A stretch of 64,000 nt of DNA from Sphingosinicella sp942492965 (GTDB lineage: Bacteria > Pseudomonadota > Alphaproteobacteria > Sphingomonadales > Sphingomonadaceae). The stretch spans positions 2,728,001-2,792,000 of the forward strand of contig OW818656.1 in the NCBI GenBank assembly GCA_942492965.1, in the 5' to 3' direction. A program made the position numbers and the translations under genes. Each line of letters begins with the position of its first letter. Position 1 is the first letter of the stretch. The notes beneath the pieces were generated by a model, which worked only from the letters and a program-made list of their open reading frames with translations, ran no database searches and was not told where the DNA came from. Shown here in pieces: positions 7,997-17,333 of the stretch.

Positions 7997-8993
7997 TGCT
8001 GGCCTTTCGTGCGACAAGGCTGGCGCCCACCAGCGTCACGCCCTTCGCTTCCAGCGCCGCCGACCAGCGCTCGATCTCGCTGATCGTCGTGGAGACGGGG
8101 CGGGCATAGCCGATCGCATAGCCGCGGCGTTTCGCCGTGGCGACGAGGGCATCAAGATTGCTGCGGATGTTCGCCGCGGTTTCCGGCTCGTCGAGGAAAC
8201 GGTCGTTGGTCGCGGCGGCGAGGCCGATGGCGCGCGCTTCCTTTTCACCCACGGAGCGCCCGGAGGAGCGCGCGTCCACGTAGAACAGCCGCTTCGCCTT
8301 CACGGCGTCCAGCACCGGCCGCATCGCGGCGGCGCTTTCGGTGAAGGCGCTGCCCATCATGTTGGTAACGCCGACCGGGCCGTCCACGCGCGAAAGCGCC
8401 CAGTTCAGCCGCCGCACGTTTTCGGCGGGCGCTTCGCCCGTCAGCAGCACGTTCTGGCCCGGATTGACGCGCGGGTACGATTTCGGCTGCATCGGCACGG
8501 AGAGCCACACCTCATGCCCGCCCGCCTTCGCGGCCTTCGCAAGGTCGCGCGAAGCGTCGGCATAGGGCGAGAAGGCGAGGCTCACGGCAGCGGGCAGCCG
8601 GTCGATCGCGGCTTTGGCTGCCCCTGCGTTGGGCCCGAGTTCGGTAAGCACGATGGCAACGATCGGCCCCGCGGGGATCGGCGCCGCGGGTGCGGGCGGC
8701 GTTTCGCCAGCGGCAAGCCGCGCCTCGTCAATCTCGGGTTTGTCGACATCGGTGACGGGAACCTGCGCGATCGGCGGCCGCAGCGTGCCTGCCGTCACAG
8801 CATCCTTCGCCTTCACCTTGGCGTCCGGCGGCAGCGCGCGGCGCGGCTGATCGCCGGTTTGCGCGGCGGCGTGGCTCGGCGCGAGCGGACGCAGCAGCTC
8901 GACGAACACGGTCGCAAGGCCGATGAACAGCACGGCGCCGCCAAGCGCGAGCAGCAGTCCCCGGCCCCGACGGGGGGCGATGTCTTCGCTCAG
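7989..8993 (-). CDS. Divergent polysaccharide deacetylase family protein, probable CTG start
   Basis: Member of the divergent polysaccharide deacetylase family (DUF610/YibQ-like): a membrane anchor, a Pro/Ala-rich linker (about 40-110) and a NodB-like barrel (GPIVAIVLTELGPNAGAAKAAI, VDARSSG, VSTTISEIERW). The catalytic metal triad of true deacetylases is not clearly preserved, so activity is uncertain. The first ATG/GTG is the GTG at 8933, but that would cut the membrane segment in half. The CTG at 8993 is preceded by AGAGGT at 6 nt spacing, overlaps the ctpA stop as CTGA, and restores a full anchor (LLLALGGAVLFIGLATVFVE). It follows ctpA, as in many alphaproteobacteria. Confidence 0.83.
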   Translation of the reverse strand: MSEDIAPRRGRGLLLALGGAVLFIGLATVFVELLRPLAPSHAAAQTGDQPRRALPPDAKVKAKDAVTAGTLRPPIAQVPVTDVDKPEIDEARLAAGETPPAPAAPIPAGPIVAIVLTELGPNAGAAKAAIDRLPAAVSLAFSPYADASRDLAKAAKAGGHEVWLSVPMQPKSYPRVNPGQNVLLTGEAPAENVRRLNWALSRVDGPVGVTNMMGSAFTESAAAMRPVLDAVKAKRLFYVDARSSGRSVGEKEARAIGLAAATNDRFLDEPETAANIRSNLDALVATAKRRGYAIGYARPVSTTISEIERWSAALEAKGVTLVGASLVARKASNG

Positions 8994-10312
8994 CGGGATA
9001 CCTCTGCAGTTTGCACCGGCCCCAGCCGGCCGATGATCTTCATCGCGTAATCGAGCTGATAGTCCTTCACGCCCGCCTTTTCGAGATCGGCGGCGGTCCG
9101 CGTGAAGCGCGGGTTTTCCTTGTCGTCTTCCTCGATGATCTTGTTGTCCTTCACCGCGTCGTTGCGCAGGTGCTGGCGCAGGTCCGCCTCGCGGATCACG
9201 CGGCGTTCCTTGTAATCGGAGTCCGAAAGCTGCGGCACGGTGATGTCGGGCTCGATGCCCGCTTCCTGCACGGAGCGGCCCGACGGCGTGAAGTAGCGCG
9301 CCGTGGTGAGCCGGAGCGCCGTGTCCTGCGTCATCGGGATCAGCGTCTGCACCGAGCCCTTGCCGAAGCTGCGCTGACCGAGCACGAGCGCGCGGCGGTG
9401 ATCCTGAAGCGCACCCGCGACGATCTCGGCGGCGGACGCCGAGCCTTCATCGACGAGCACGACAATCGGCTTACCCTTCGTGTCGTCGCCTTCGCGCGCG
9501 TAATAGCGCTGCACGTCGCCCTTGCGGCGGCCGCGCTGCGAAACGATCTCGCCGCGCTCGAGGAACGCGTCCGAAACCTCGATCGCCTGATCGAGGAGCC
9601 CGCCGGGGTTGGAGCGCAGGTCGATCACGAAGCCGAGCAGCTTGCCGCCCGCCTGCTTTTCCATTGCCGCGATCGCCTGCCGCGTCGCTTCGCCGGTCTG
9701 CTTGTTGAAGGCGGAGATGCGCAGGATGCCGATGTTGTTCTTCACTTCGGACTTCACCGGCTTCAGCGAGATGATCTCGCGCTTCAGCGTCAGCTCCATC
9801 GGCTTCTGCTGGCCGGTGCGCACGACGCTGATTTTCACGGTGGTGCCGGGCACGCCCTTCATCTTGTCGACCGCGTCGTCGAGCGACAGGCCGTAGATCA
9901 GTTCGCCGTCGATATGCGTGATGTAGTCGCCTGCCTTGATGCCCGCGCGCGCGGCGGGCGTGTCATCAGTCGGCGCGATCACCTTCACCACGCCGTCTTC
10001 CTGGCTGACGGTAAGGCCGAGCCCCCCGTATTCGCCCTCGGTCTGCGTCCGCATCCGCTCGAAGTTGCGCATGTTCAGGAAGCTGGAATGCGGATCGAGG
10101 CTGGAGAGCATCCCGTTGATCGCGCCCTCGATCAGCTTCTCGTCGGTCACTTCGTCGACGTATTCGGCGCGCACGCGCTCGAACACGTCCATCAGCTGGT
10201 CGAGCTGGCGATAGGTGCTCGCCGGATTCGCCGCCTGCACGGCGGTCGTCGAGGGGATGAGCGCGATCGCCACGGCGGGGATCAGCGTGTGCAAAAGCTT
10301 ACGAGACATCAC
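8990..10312 (-). CDS. ctpA: C-terminal processing peptidase, S41 family
   Basis: A periplasmic serine protease that trims C-termini of envelope proteins. At 440 residues it has a signal peptide (about 1-28, ending VQAA), a PDZ domain (about 85-170, GEYGGLGLTVS to DGELIYGLSLDDA) and the S41 catalytic core with Ser in DEGSASAAEIVAGAL and Lys in GQRSFGKGSVQT, the Ser/Lys dyad. It lies downstream of an EnvC-like murein hydrolase activator, a conserved pairing in this class. The 90 bp between the two genes contain no evident terminator. Confidence 0.95.
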   Translation of the reverse strand: MMSRKLLHTLIPAVAIALIPSTTAVQAANPASTYRQLDQLMDVFERVRAEYVDEVTDEKLIEGAINGMLSSLDPHSSFLNMRNFERMRTQTEGEYGGLGLTVSQEDGVVKVIAPTDDTPAARAGIKAGDYITHIDGELIYGLSLDDAVDKMKGVPGTTVKISVVRTGQQKPMELTLKREIISLKPVKSEVKNNIGILRISAFNKQTGEATRQAIAAMEKQAGGKLLGFVIDLRSNPGGLLDQAIEVSDAFLERGEIVSQRGRRKGDVQRYYAREGDDTKGKPIVVLVDEGSASAAEIVAGALQDHRRALVLGQRSFGKGSVQTLIPMTQDTALRLTTARYFTPSGRSVQEAGIEPDITVPQLSDSDYKERRVIREADLRQHLRNDAVKDNKIIEEDDKENPRFTRTAADLEKAGVKDYQLDYAMKIIGRLGPVQTAEVSR

Positions 10313-10402
10313 TTCTTCCTTGTCGTGACCGGCGATGCGGCCCTCTCCCAGCGCGTTGGCATCATAATAGCCGTGCGTCGATGAATTGGCGAGTAACCGA
10401 TT

Positions 10403-11512
10403 TCAGCCCTCGCGACCGGTTTTGCGGACATGCGGCGCGGGATCGATGGGGCGTCCGCCCTGCCGGAGTTCGAGGTAAAGCTCGGGCTCGAGCGACCCCA
10501 TGCGGCCGATCGGCGTTCCGGCCGAAACTGTTTCGCCGACAAGCACGTCGACGCGTTCGAGCCCCGACATCATGCTGAGCAAATGTCCGGGATGCTGGAC
10601 GATGACGATATCGCCGTAGGTGCGGAATGGGCCGGCGTAGGCGATCCGGCCCTTCGCGGGGGCCACGACCTGCGCGCCCTTGCGCGTTGCAAGCGTGATG
10701 CCGCGCGCACGAACGCCGACATGGCTCATGTCCGCGAAGCCCTCCACGATGCTGCCCGCCGCGGGTTGCAGATAGGGGAAGGGGAGCGGGGCGGCGGCGC
10801 GGGCGGGCCGGGGCGGCGCCAGCCGCCGGGCGTTCGTGCCCCCGCTGTCATCGAATGCGCCCGCAAGACCGCGCAGGTCCATCGCCTTTGCGGCCAGCGT
10901 GCGCGCCTGCGCGCGCTCCTCATCGGCCTCGCGATCGAGCGAGTCGCGTTCGGCGCGGAGGTCGGCCTGCACGCCATCGAGCTGGCGAATCGCCTGCGAA
11001 AGCTCGGTGTTGGCGGCGAGCAGCTGCCGCTTCGACGCGACAAGCCGGGCCTGCACGGCGCGGGAGTCGACAAGCGCGCGCCGGTATTCGGCGGTGCGCG
11101 TCCGAAGCGCTGGTTGAACGGCCTCCAGAAGCGCGCTGACACGGGCGGTCGTGACGGCGGAGGAGGGTTCGAGGAGTACGAGCCCCGCAGGCCTGCGGCT
11201 CAGCGTCTGGAGCACGGCGAGCAGCCGGCTGATCTCGCCATGCTGCGCGGCGAGCTGGGCCCGCTGCTGGCGCCGGAGCCGTTCGAGTCGGGCGGTTCCA
11301 GCCTCGATGGCGCTCACGCGGGCTTCGCCGTTTTGGATGCGCCGCGCGAGCGCGATCGCGGTCTGCCGCGCCGCGCGCGCCCTGTCGTCGGCAGCGTCGG
11401 CGTCGCGGCGCAGCGCAGCGGCGCGAGAGTCGGCCTTCAGCGCATCCTGTTCCGCCTTGTCCGCAGGCGCTGCCGCGGCGAGGAGCAGGAAGGCGAGGGC
11501 CGCGGCGCGCAT
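10403..11512 (-). CDS. EnvC-like murein hydrolase activator (coiled coil plus degenerate M23 domain)
   Basis: A 369-residue protein with a signal peptide (1-22, AALAFLLLAAAAPA), a long Ala/Arg-rich coiled coil (about 25-230) and a C-terminal LytM/M23 fold (about 265-365). The zinc ligands of active M23 peptidases are missing: the usual HLHFEIR reads ELYLELRQ and the H of the LSMMSGLERV region is replaced. This is the EnvC type, which activates cell-wall amidases at division rather than cutting peptidoglycan itself. I take the ATG at 11512, overlapping the rlmH stop as TGATG, rather than the open frame to 11605. Followed by ctpA. Confidence 0.85.
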   Translation of the reverse strand: MRAAALAFLLLAAAAPADKAEQDALKADSRAAALRRDADAADDRARAARQTAIALARRIQNGEARVSAIEAGTARLERLRRQQRAQLAAQHGEISRLLAVLQTLSRRPAGLVLLEPSSAVTTARVSALLEAVQPALRTRTAEYRRALVDSRAVQARLVASKRQLLAANTELSQAIRQLDGVQADLRAERDSLDREADEERAQARTLAAKAMDLRGLAGAFDDSGGTNARRLAPPRPARAAAPLPFPYLQPAAGSIVEGFADMSHVGVRARGITLATRKGAQVVAPAKGRIAYAGPFRTYGDIVIVQHPGHLLSMMSGLERVDVLVGETVSAGTPIGRMGSLEPELYLELRQGGRPIDPAPHVRKTGREG

Positions 11513-11934
11513 CAGCCCTCGCGGTGGTAGGGATGACCGGCGAGGATCGACGTCGCCCGGTAGAGTTGCTCGGCGAGCATCGCGCGCACCATCAGGTGGG
11601 GCCATGTCGCCTTGCCGAAGCTGATGAGGAGGTCGGCGCCTTCGCGCGTGTCGGTGTCGTGGCCGTCGGCGGCGCCGATCAGGAAGCGGGTTTCACGCAC
11701 GCCGTCGTCGCGCCAGCGGCCGAGGCGTTCAGCAAGCGCGGTGGAGGCAAGGCTCTCGCCACGCTCGTCAAGCGCCACGGTGCGGCAATCGCCGGTCGGC
11801 TGCGGCACGCGGCCGCCTTTGTCGGGAAGCTCGGTGATGCGAAACGGCCAGTTCATCCGCGCGCGGTAGCGTTCGACGAGATCGGCTTCCGGGCCGCGCC
11901 CGATGCGTCCGCGCGCGATGACATGCAGGAGCAC
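11512..11934 (-). CDS. rlmH: 23S rRNA (pseudouridine-1915-N3)-methyltransferase RlmH
   Basis: A SPOUT methyltransferase that modifies pseudouridine 1915 in helix 69 of 23S rRNA on 70S ribosomes. The 140-residue protein shows the family's knot region (LIGAADGHD, where GG is usual) and C-terminal block (MLAEQLYRATSILAGHPYHR). The GTG at 11934 gives the family start VLLHVIARGRI; the longer frame to 11988 overlaps rsfS and adds only arginine-rich sequence. The gene follows rsfS by one base, the usual rsfS-rlmH pair. Confidence 0.93.
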   Translation of the reverse strand: MLLHVIARGRIGRGPEADLVERYRARMNWPFRITELPDKGGRVPQPTGDCRTVALDERGESLASTALAERLGRWRDDGVRETRFLIGAADGHDTDTREGADLLISFGKATWPHLMVRAMLAEQLYRATSILAGHPYHREG

Positions 11935-11935
11935 C

Positions 11936-12331
11936 TCAGGCGGTTGCGGCCGCCGCCGGCGTCTTGTCGAAGGCCCACATCTTCTCAAGGTTGTAGAAGC
12001 TGCGGACTTCCGGGCGGAACAGATGAACGATCACGTCGTCCGCGTCGATCAGCACCCAATCGGCAGTCGGCAGCCCCTCGATGCGCACGACACGGCCGAG
12101 GTCCGCCTTGATCTTTTCGGCGAGCTTCTGCGCCATCGATGCCACTTGCCGCGTGGAGCGGCCGCTGGCGATGATCATGTGATCGGCGATTTGCGTTTTT
12201 CCGCTGAGCGGAATGTCGATAACATCGACGGCCTGATCGTCGTCGAGCGACTTCAGGATGAGGGCGTGCAGCTCGTCGGAGCTTCCGCCTTCATGGTCGC
12301 CGGGCGTTGCCGCGGCGCTATTGGGAGACAA
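11936..12331 (-). CDS. rsfS: Ribosomal silencing factor RsfS
   Basis: RsfS binds L14 on the large subunit and blocks subunit joining in nutrient stress. The 131-residue protein contains the family core (SLDDDQAVDVIDIPLSGKT, ADHMIIASGRSTRQV, ADWVLIDADDVIVHLF, FYNLEKMW). The start at 12331 is a TTG four bases after the nadD stop, with AAGG just upstream. The Ser/Asn/Gly-rich first 18 residues are variable in the family. Order nadD-rsfS-rlmH is widely conserved. Confidence 0.92.
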   Translation of the reverse strand: MSPNSAAATPGDHEGGSSDELHALILKSLDDDQAVDVIDIPLSGKTQIADHMIIASGRSTRQVASMAQKLAEKIKADLGRVVRIEGLPTADWVLIDADDVIVHLFRPEVRSFYNLEKMWAFDKTPAAAATA

Positions 12332-12334
12332 TCC

Positions 12335-12940
12335 TTATCCCTTCGGGTTCGTTGCACCAATTCGGCTCGCCCATCCCGGATCGCGCGTGCGGATCGCCGT
12401 GGCGGAGGTGGGATCGAGCGGGATCGAAAGGATCACTATCGCCGGCAACTCCCATTCAGCCCAGAGTTTGGCACGCGCTTCGCCGCGGATATGCCGCCGA
12501 AGCCACGCCATGGCCGGAGCCCGGCGTGCGCGCCCAATGTAGTCTCCCCGCGCCATTACGGCAATCGGCACTTCGCGGGCGATGTCGCGCCAGCGTTTCC
12601 AGCGGCTGAACTGCAACAGATTGTCCGCGCCCATGATCCATATGAAGCGGTGCTGCGGGAACGCGCGCTGCAGCGCGGCGATCGTATCGGCCGTGTAGGT
12701 GGTGCCTAGCGACGCTTCGATGTCTGTGGGCCGGATGCGCGGATGGCGCGCGGCACGGCGGGCGGATTCCATGCGCACGGCGAGCGGCGCCATGCCCGCC
12801 TTGTCTTTCAAGGGGTTCTGCGGGCTGACCAGCCACCACACCTCGTCGAGCGCGAGCCGTCGCAAGGCCTCGATGCTGATATGCCGGTGGCCCTGATGCG
12901 CCGGGTTGAACGACCCGCCGATGAGGCCGATCCGGGCCAC
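12335..12940 (-). CDS. nadD: Nicotinate-nucleotide adenylyltransferase
   Basis: Makes deamido-NAD from nicotinate mononucleotide and ATP in NAD synthesis. The 201-residue protein has the nucleotidyltransferase signature GGSFNPAHQGH (about 8-18) and later WWLVSPQNPLK and WIMGADNLLQF, all typical of NadD. The start is the GTG at 12940, sharing its first base with the TAG stop of the upstream gene (TAGTG), so translation is coupled. Part of the nadD-rsfS-rlmH block. Confidence 0.94.
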   Translation of the reverse strand: MARIGLIGGSFNPAHQGHRHISIEALRRLALDEVWWLVSPQNPLKDKAGMAPLAVRMESARRAARHPRIRPTDIEASLGTTYTADTIAALQRAFPQHRFIWIMGADNLLQFSRWKRWRDIAREVPIAVMARGDYIGRARRAPAMAWLRRHIRGEARAKLWAEWELPAIVILSIPLDPTSATAIRTRDPGWASRIGATNPKG

Positions 12941-13917
12941 TACAGCCCTGCCGCCTGCGCGGCGATTTCGTAGGAGCGGAGCCGGGCTGCCTGGTCGAAG
13001 ATCATGCCCGTCACCATCAGTTCGTCGGCGCCGGTTTCGGCTGCGAACGCCTGCATCTGCCGCGCCACGGTCTCCACGCTGCCCACGGCCGAGCAGGAGA
13101 GGGTGCGCGCCAGATGCGCCTGAAGCTCAGGGGGGAGCGATTCGCGGTAGCCGGGGATCGGCGGCGGCAGCTGCCCGCGCTGGCCTGTGACCATGCGCAC
13201 GAAGGCCTGCTGCTGAGACGTCGCGAGCACGGCGGCCTCCTCGTCCGTATCGGCAGCGATGACGTTGTAGCCAAGCATCAGGTATGGCTTGTCGAGGTAG
13301 GCGGATGGCTTGAAGTGGTTGCGGTACACCTCGATCGCCTGGCTGAGCGCCTGCGGCGCGAAGTGCGAGGCGAAGGCGTAGGGCAGGCCGAGGTGCGCGG
13401 CGAGGCTCGCGCCGAACAGGCTGGAGCCGAGAATCCACACATCCACGTTCGCCCCGCCGCCCGGCACGGCAAGCACTGGGCCTTCGTCCCGGAAATAGGC
13501 CATCACCTCCTGCACGTCCTGCGGGAAGCGATCCGAGGCGGCGTGGAGATCGCGGCGGATCGCCTGCGAGACCATCTGATCGGAGCCGGGCGCGCGGCCG
13601 AGGCCGAGGTCGATGCGGCCGGGGTAGAGTGCGTCGAGTGTGCCGAACTGCTCGGCGATCAGCAGCGGCGCATGGTTCGGCAGCATGATGCCGCCCGCGC
13701 CGACGCGAATCGTCGAGGTCGCGCCTGCGATATGGCCGATCAGCACCGAAGTCGCGGCGCTGGCGATGCCGGCCATACCGTGATGCTCGGCGAGCCAGAG
13801 GCGGCGGTAGCCAAGCCGTTCGCCGATTTGCGCAAGCGCTACGGAATTGGCGAAGGACTGCCGGACGCTGCCGCCTTCGGTGACGGGCGAGAGGTCGAGG
13901 ATCGAAAGCGGGATCAT
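12940..13917 (-). CDS. LLM-class flavin-dependent oxidoreductase (luciferase-like)
   Basis: A 325-residue luciferase-like monooxygenase fold protein of the MsnO8-type subgroup: MIPLSILDLSPV, YRRLWLAEHHGMAGIASAATSV, GGIMLPNHAPLLIAEQFGTLDALYPGRIDLGLGRAPG. It should bind FMN or F420-like flavin; the substrate is unknown. The ATG at 13917 lies 7 nt after the proA stop. Its place inside a run of core metabolic genes is seen in related genomes, but no role follows from it. Confidence 0.88.
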   Translation of the reverse strand: MIPLSILDLSPVTEGGSVRQSFANSVALAQIGERLGYRRLWLAEHHGMAGIASAATSVLIGHIAGATSTIRVGAGGIMLPNHAPLLIAEQFGTLDALYPGRIDLGLGRAPGSDQMVSQAIRRDLHAASDRFPQDVQEVMAYFRDEGPVLAVPGGGANVDVWILGSSLFGASLAAHLGLPYAFASHFAPQALSQAIEVYRNHFKPSAYLDKPYLMLGYNVIAADTDEEAAVLATSQQQAFVRMVTGQRGQLPPPIPGYRESLPPELQAHLARTLSCSAVGSVETVARQMQAFAAETGADELMVTGMIFDQAARLRSYEIAAQAAGL

Positions 13918-13924
13918 GCCGCCA

Positions 13925-15181
13925 TCAGGGGCGAACCTGCCCGTTGCCGCGTACCACGGTCTTGTAGGTGGTGAGCCCTTCGAGCGCGACCGGGCCGCGC
14001 GCGTGCAGGCGGCCCGTGGCGATGCCGATCTCCGCGCCGAAGCCGAACTCGCCGCCGTCCGCGAACTGTGTCGAGGCGTTGTGGATGACGATGGCGCTGT
14101 CCACGCCCGCAAGGAAGCGGTTCGCGGTCTCGGCGTTTTCGGTGACGATGCTCTCGGTGTGCGCGCTGCCGTGGCGGGCGATGTGTTCTGCCGCGCCGCT
14201 CACCCCGTCCACCATCTTGGCGGAGATGATCGCGTCGAGATATTCGGTGCCCCAGTCCGCCTCGTCCGCGGGGACGACGCGCGGGTCGATGGCCTGCACG
14301 GCGTTGTCGCCGCGCACCTCGCAGCCTGCGTCGAGCAGCGCTTTCACGACCCGCGCGCCGGTCGCCTGCGCGCCCTCGTCGATCAGCAGTGTTTCCGCCG
14401 CGCCGCAGATGCCGGTGCGGCGCAGCTTGGCATTGAGCGCGATGGCTTCGGCCTTGTCCGCGTCCGCGTCGCGGTCGATGTAGACGTGGCAGATGCCGTC
14501 GAGGTGCGCGAGCACGGGCACGCGCGCTTCGGATTGCACACGCGCGACGAGGCCCTTGCCGCCGCGCGGGATGATAATGTCGATAAGGCCCGCCGCGCCC
14601 AGCATCGCGCCGACGGCGGCACGGTCGGGCGTGTCCACCAGTTGCACCGCATCGGCGGGAAGGCCTTCGCTGGAGATGCCCGCGATGAACGCCGCGTGCA
14701 GCGCCTTCGATGTGGCGAGCGCTTCTGATCCGCCGCGCAGGATGCAGGCGTTGCCCGACATCAGGCACAGCGCGCCCGCGTCCACGGTGACGTTCGGGCG
14801 GCTTTCGTAGATGATGCCGATGACGCCGAGCGGGACGCGCACCTGCTCGAATTTGAGGCCGTTCGGCTGCGTCCAACCCTTGATCGGTGCGCCCACGGGA
14901 TCGGGAAGGCCCGCCACGGCTTCCACACCCGCCGCAATGCCTTCGAGGCGGGCATCGTCGAGCCGCAGCCGGTCGAGCATCGCGCCCGAAGTGCCGCGCG
15001 CCTCTGCAGCCTTCATGTCTTCGGCATTGGCGGCAAGGATCGCAGTCGTATCGGCGCGGATCGCCTCTGCGGCGGCCTTCAGCGCCGCAGCCTTGCGCGC
15101 GGTCGGCGTCGCCGCGAGCGTGCGGGACGCGGCGCGGGCAGCGGTGGCCATCTCGGCGATGCGGGTTTCGATCTTACTCAT
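13925..15181 (-). CDS. proA: Gamma-glutamyl phosphate reductase
   Basis: The second step of proline synthesis: NADPH-dependent reduction of gamma-glutamyl phosphate to glutamate-5-semialdehyde. At 418 residues it is the usual length, with the aldehyde-dehydrogenase-like fold and the catalytic Cys in RRTGICGAAETLL. Other family blocks: YESRPNVTVDAG, LRGGSEA and IIPRGGKGL. The start overlaps the proB stop by 4 nt (ATGA), so proB and proA are translationally coupled. Confidence 0.96.
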   Translation of the reverse strand: MSKIETRIAEMATAARAASRTLAATPTARKAAALKAAAEAIRADTTAILAANAEDMKAAEARGTSGAMLDRLRLDDARLEGIAAGVEAVAGLPDPVGAPIKGWTQPNGLKFEQVRVPLGVIGIIYESRPNVTVDAGALCLMSGNACILRGGSEALATSKALHAAFIAGISSEGLPADAVQLVDTPDRAAVGAMLGAAGLIDIIIPRGGKGLVARVQSEARVPVLAHLDGICHVYIDRDADADKAEAIALNAKLRRTGICGAAETLLIDEGAQATGARVVKALLDAGCEVRGDNAVQAIDPRVVPADEADWGTEYLDAIISAKMVDGVSGAAEHIARHGSAHTESIVTENAETANRFLAGVDSAIVIHNASTQFADGGEFGFGAEIGIATGRLHARGPVALEGLTTYKTVVRGNGQVRP

Positions 15182-16305
15182 AACAGAACCAGATGATCCC
15201 TGTGTACCATGGCGGAGCGCGGCGCATAACCGAGGATCTCCGCCTGCGCCTCGGTGCGCTTGCCCGCGATGGCGCGCGCATCGGCGATATCGTAACCCGC
15301 AAGGCCCCGCGCAAGCACGTGGCCGCTTTCGTCAGCGATTTCGATAGCGTCGCCGCGCGCGAACTTGCCGTCCACCTGCCGCACGCCTGCCGCGAGCAGG
15401 CTGCCGCCGCGCTGGAGCGCCTTCACCGCGCCCGCGTCGATGGTGAGGCGCCCGGCGGAGGTGAGGCGGCCCGCGAGCCACGCCTTGCGCGCCCGGCTCG
15501 CCGAAACGGCGGCGAACACTGTGCAGCGGCCGGTCTCTTCGAGCCGCGCGAGCGGATTGAGGCCCGTGCCCTGCGCAATGCCGAGCGGGATGCCGCTCTT
15601 GCAGGCGATGCGCGCGGCGGCGACCTTGGCGCCCATCCCGCCCGATCCCATTGCAGCGCTTTCCCCCAGCGTCACGCGCTTCAGCACGGCGTCGATGTCG
15701 TCGACGCGCGCGATCAGTTCTGCGTCCGGATCGCTGCGCGGATCGGCGGTGAACAGCCCGTCGATGTTGGAGAGGAGCAGCACGCCCTCCGCCGCTGCGG
15801 CCTGACCCACGCGCGCCGCGAGACGGTCGTTGTCGCCGAAGCGGATTTCCTCGGTCGCGACGCTGTCGTTTTCGTTGAGCACCGGTACGACGCCGAGCCC
15901 GAGCAGGCGTTCGAGCGTCGCGGCGGCGTTGAGAAAACGGCGGCGATCCTCAAGATCGCCGAGCGTCAGCAGCATCTGCGCGGCGGTGATGCCCGTGTCG
16001 CCGAGCAGTTCGGCCCACGCCTGGCTGAGCAGGATCTGACCCGTGGCGGCAGCGGCCTGCGCGTCCTCAAGGCAGGCACGTCCGCCCTTCGGCAGTCCGA
16101 GCCGCCGTGCGCCGAGCGCGATGGCGCCCGAGGAGACGACGACGATCCGCTGGCCGCGCGTCCGGCGGTCCGCGATGTCGGTGGCGAGGCTTTGCAGCCA
16201 TTCGCGCCGCAGCTTGCCGTCTTCGTCGACAAGCAGGGCTGAACCTACCTTGACGACCAGAGCTTTGCAGTTGCCGGGCGAAAAGGGACTCAGATCGGTG
16301 ACCAT
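15178..16305 (-). CDS. proB: Glutamate 5-kinase
   Basis: Phosphorylates glutamate to start proline synthesis. The 375-residue form has the amino-acid kinase domain (1-260: VVKVGSALL, VVSSGAIALGARRLG, NENDSVATEEIRFGDND, GSGGMGAKVAAA) and a C-terminal PUA domain (about 280-365). Feedback inhibition by proline is normal for the family. The start at 16305 overlaps the end of obgE by 16 nt. Confidence 0.96.
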   Translation of the reverse strand: MVTDLSPFSPGNCKALVVKVGSALLVDEDGKLRREWLQSLATDIADRRTRGQRIVVVSSGAIALGARRLGLPKGGRACLEDAQAAAATGQILLSQAWAELLGDTGITAAQMLLTLGDLEDRRRFLNAAATLERLLGLGVVPVLNENDSVATEEIRFGDNDRLAARVGQAAAAEGVLLLSNIDGLFTADPRSDPDAELIARVDDIDAVLKRVTLGESAAMGSGGMGAKVAAARIACKSGIPLGIAQGTGLNPLARLEETGRCTVFAAVSASRARKAWLAGRLTSAGRLTIDAGAVKALQRGGSLLAAGVRQVDGKFARGDAIEIADESGHVLARGLAGYDIADARAIAGKRTEAQAEILGYAPRSAMVHRDHLVLL

Positions 16306-17333
16306 GCTGCCTGTTTGTCCGCCTCTTTTCGCGCCCCCCGAGCGGGCTCCCCGATCTTACTCAGAAGCGCGTCCAGAACCTCCGTCAAGCCTTCACCGGT
16401 GGCAGCGGAAACCAGATGGACTTCGTGCCCGCAGGCCTTTTCAAGCGCCCGCAGCTTGGCGGCGCGCCCGCGCGCGTCGATGAGGTCGATCTTGCTGAGC
16501 GCAACGACCTGCGGCTTGTCCTCAAGCCCGGCGCCGTAGGCCTCCAGTTCGTCCACGATCGTGCGGTACGCCTTGGTGGGCGAGGGTGCACTCGCATCGA
16601 CAAGGTGCAGCAGCACGCGGCAGCGCTCGACGTGCCCGAGGAAACGGTCGCCGATGCCGACGCCGTCCGCCGCGCCCGCGATCAGGCCGGGGATGTCGGC
16701 AAGCACGAACTCGCGGTCGCGATGCAGAACGACGCCGAGCTGCGGCTTCAGCGTCGTGAACGGATAGGCGCCGACCTTGGCGTTGGCGTTGGTCACGGCG
16801 TTGATGAAGGTGGACTTGCCGGCGTTCGGCAGGCCCAGCAGGCCCGCGTCGGCAAGCAGCTTCAGCCGCAGCCACACCCACATCTCTTGGCCGGGGATGC
16901 CGGGCTGCGACTGGCGCGGCGCGCGGTTCGTCGATGTCTTGTAGGAGGCGTTGCCGCGTCCGCCCATGCCGCCGTGCAGGAACGTGATGCGTTCGCCGAC
17001 CGTGGTGAGGTCGGCGAGCAGCGTATGCTCCTCGTCATCGGCCAGGATCTGCGTGCCCACCGGCACGGGGATCACCAGGTTCTCGGCCGACGCGCCGGTC
17101 TGGTTGCGGCCGGCGCCGCCCGCGCCGCGCGGCGCCTTGAAGTGCTGGCGATAGCGGAAGTCGATCAGCGTGTTGAGGCCCTCGACAGCTTCGAAAATGA
17201 TGTCGCCGCCCCTACCGCCGTTGCCGCCGTCCGGTCCGCCCTGCTCGATGAACTTCTCACGGCGAAACGATACGGCACCGGGGCCGCCGCCGCCGGAGCG
17301 CAGGTAGATCTTTGCCTGATCGAGAAACTTCAT
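16290..17333 (-). CDS. obgE: GTPase ObgE/CgtA
   Basis: An essential GTPase of large-subunit assembly and stress signalling. The 347-residue protein has the glycine-rich Obg domain (1-158, MKFLDQAKIYLRSGGGGPGAVSFRREKF), then the G domain with G1 GLPNAGKSTF, G3 DIPGLI, G4 SKID and G5 SAATGEG. The variable C-terminal domain of some homologues is missing, which is common in alphaproteobacteria. In most bacteria obgE sits next to rplU-rpmA; here those genes lie just upstream, separated by the GNAT gene and a terminator. Confidence 0.96.
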   Translation of the reverse strand: MKFLDQAKIYLRSGGGGPGAVSFRREKFIEQGGPDGGNGGRGGDIIFEAVEGLNTLIDFRYRQHFKAPRGAGGAGRNQTGASAENLVIPVPVGTQILADDEEHTLLADLTTVGERITFLHGGMGGRGNASYKTSTNRAPRQSQPGIPGQEMWVWLRLKLLADAGLLGLPNAGKSTFINAVTNANAKVGAYPFTTLKPQLGVVLHRDREFVLADIPGLIAGAADGVGIGDRFLGHVERCRVLLHLVDASAPSPTKAYRTIVDELEAYGAGLEDKPQVVALSKIDLIDARGRAAKLRALEKACGHEVHLVSAATGEGLTEVLDALLSKIGEPARGARKEADKQAAWSPI

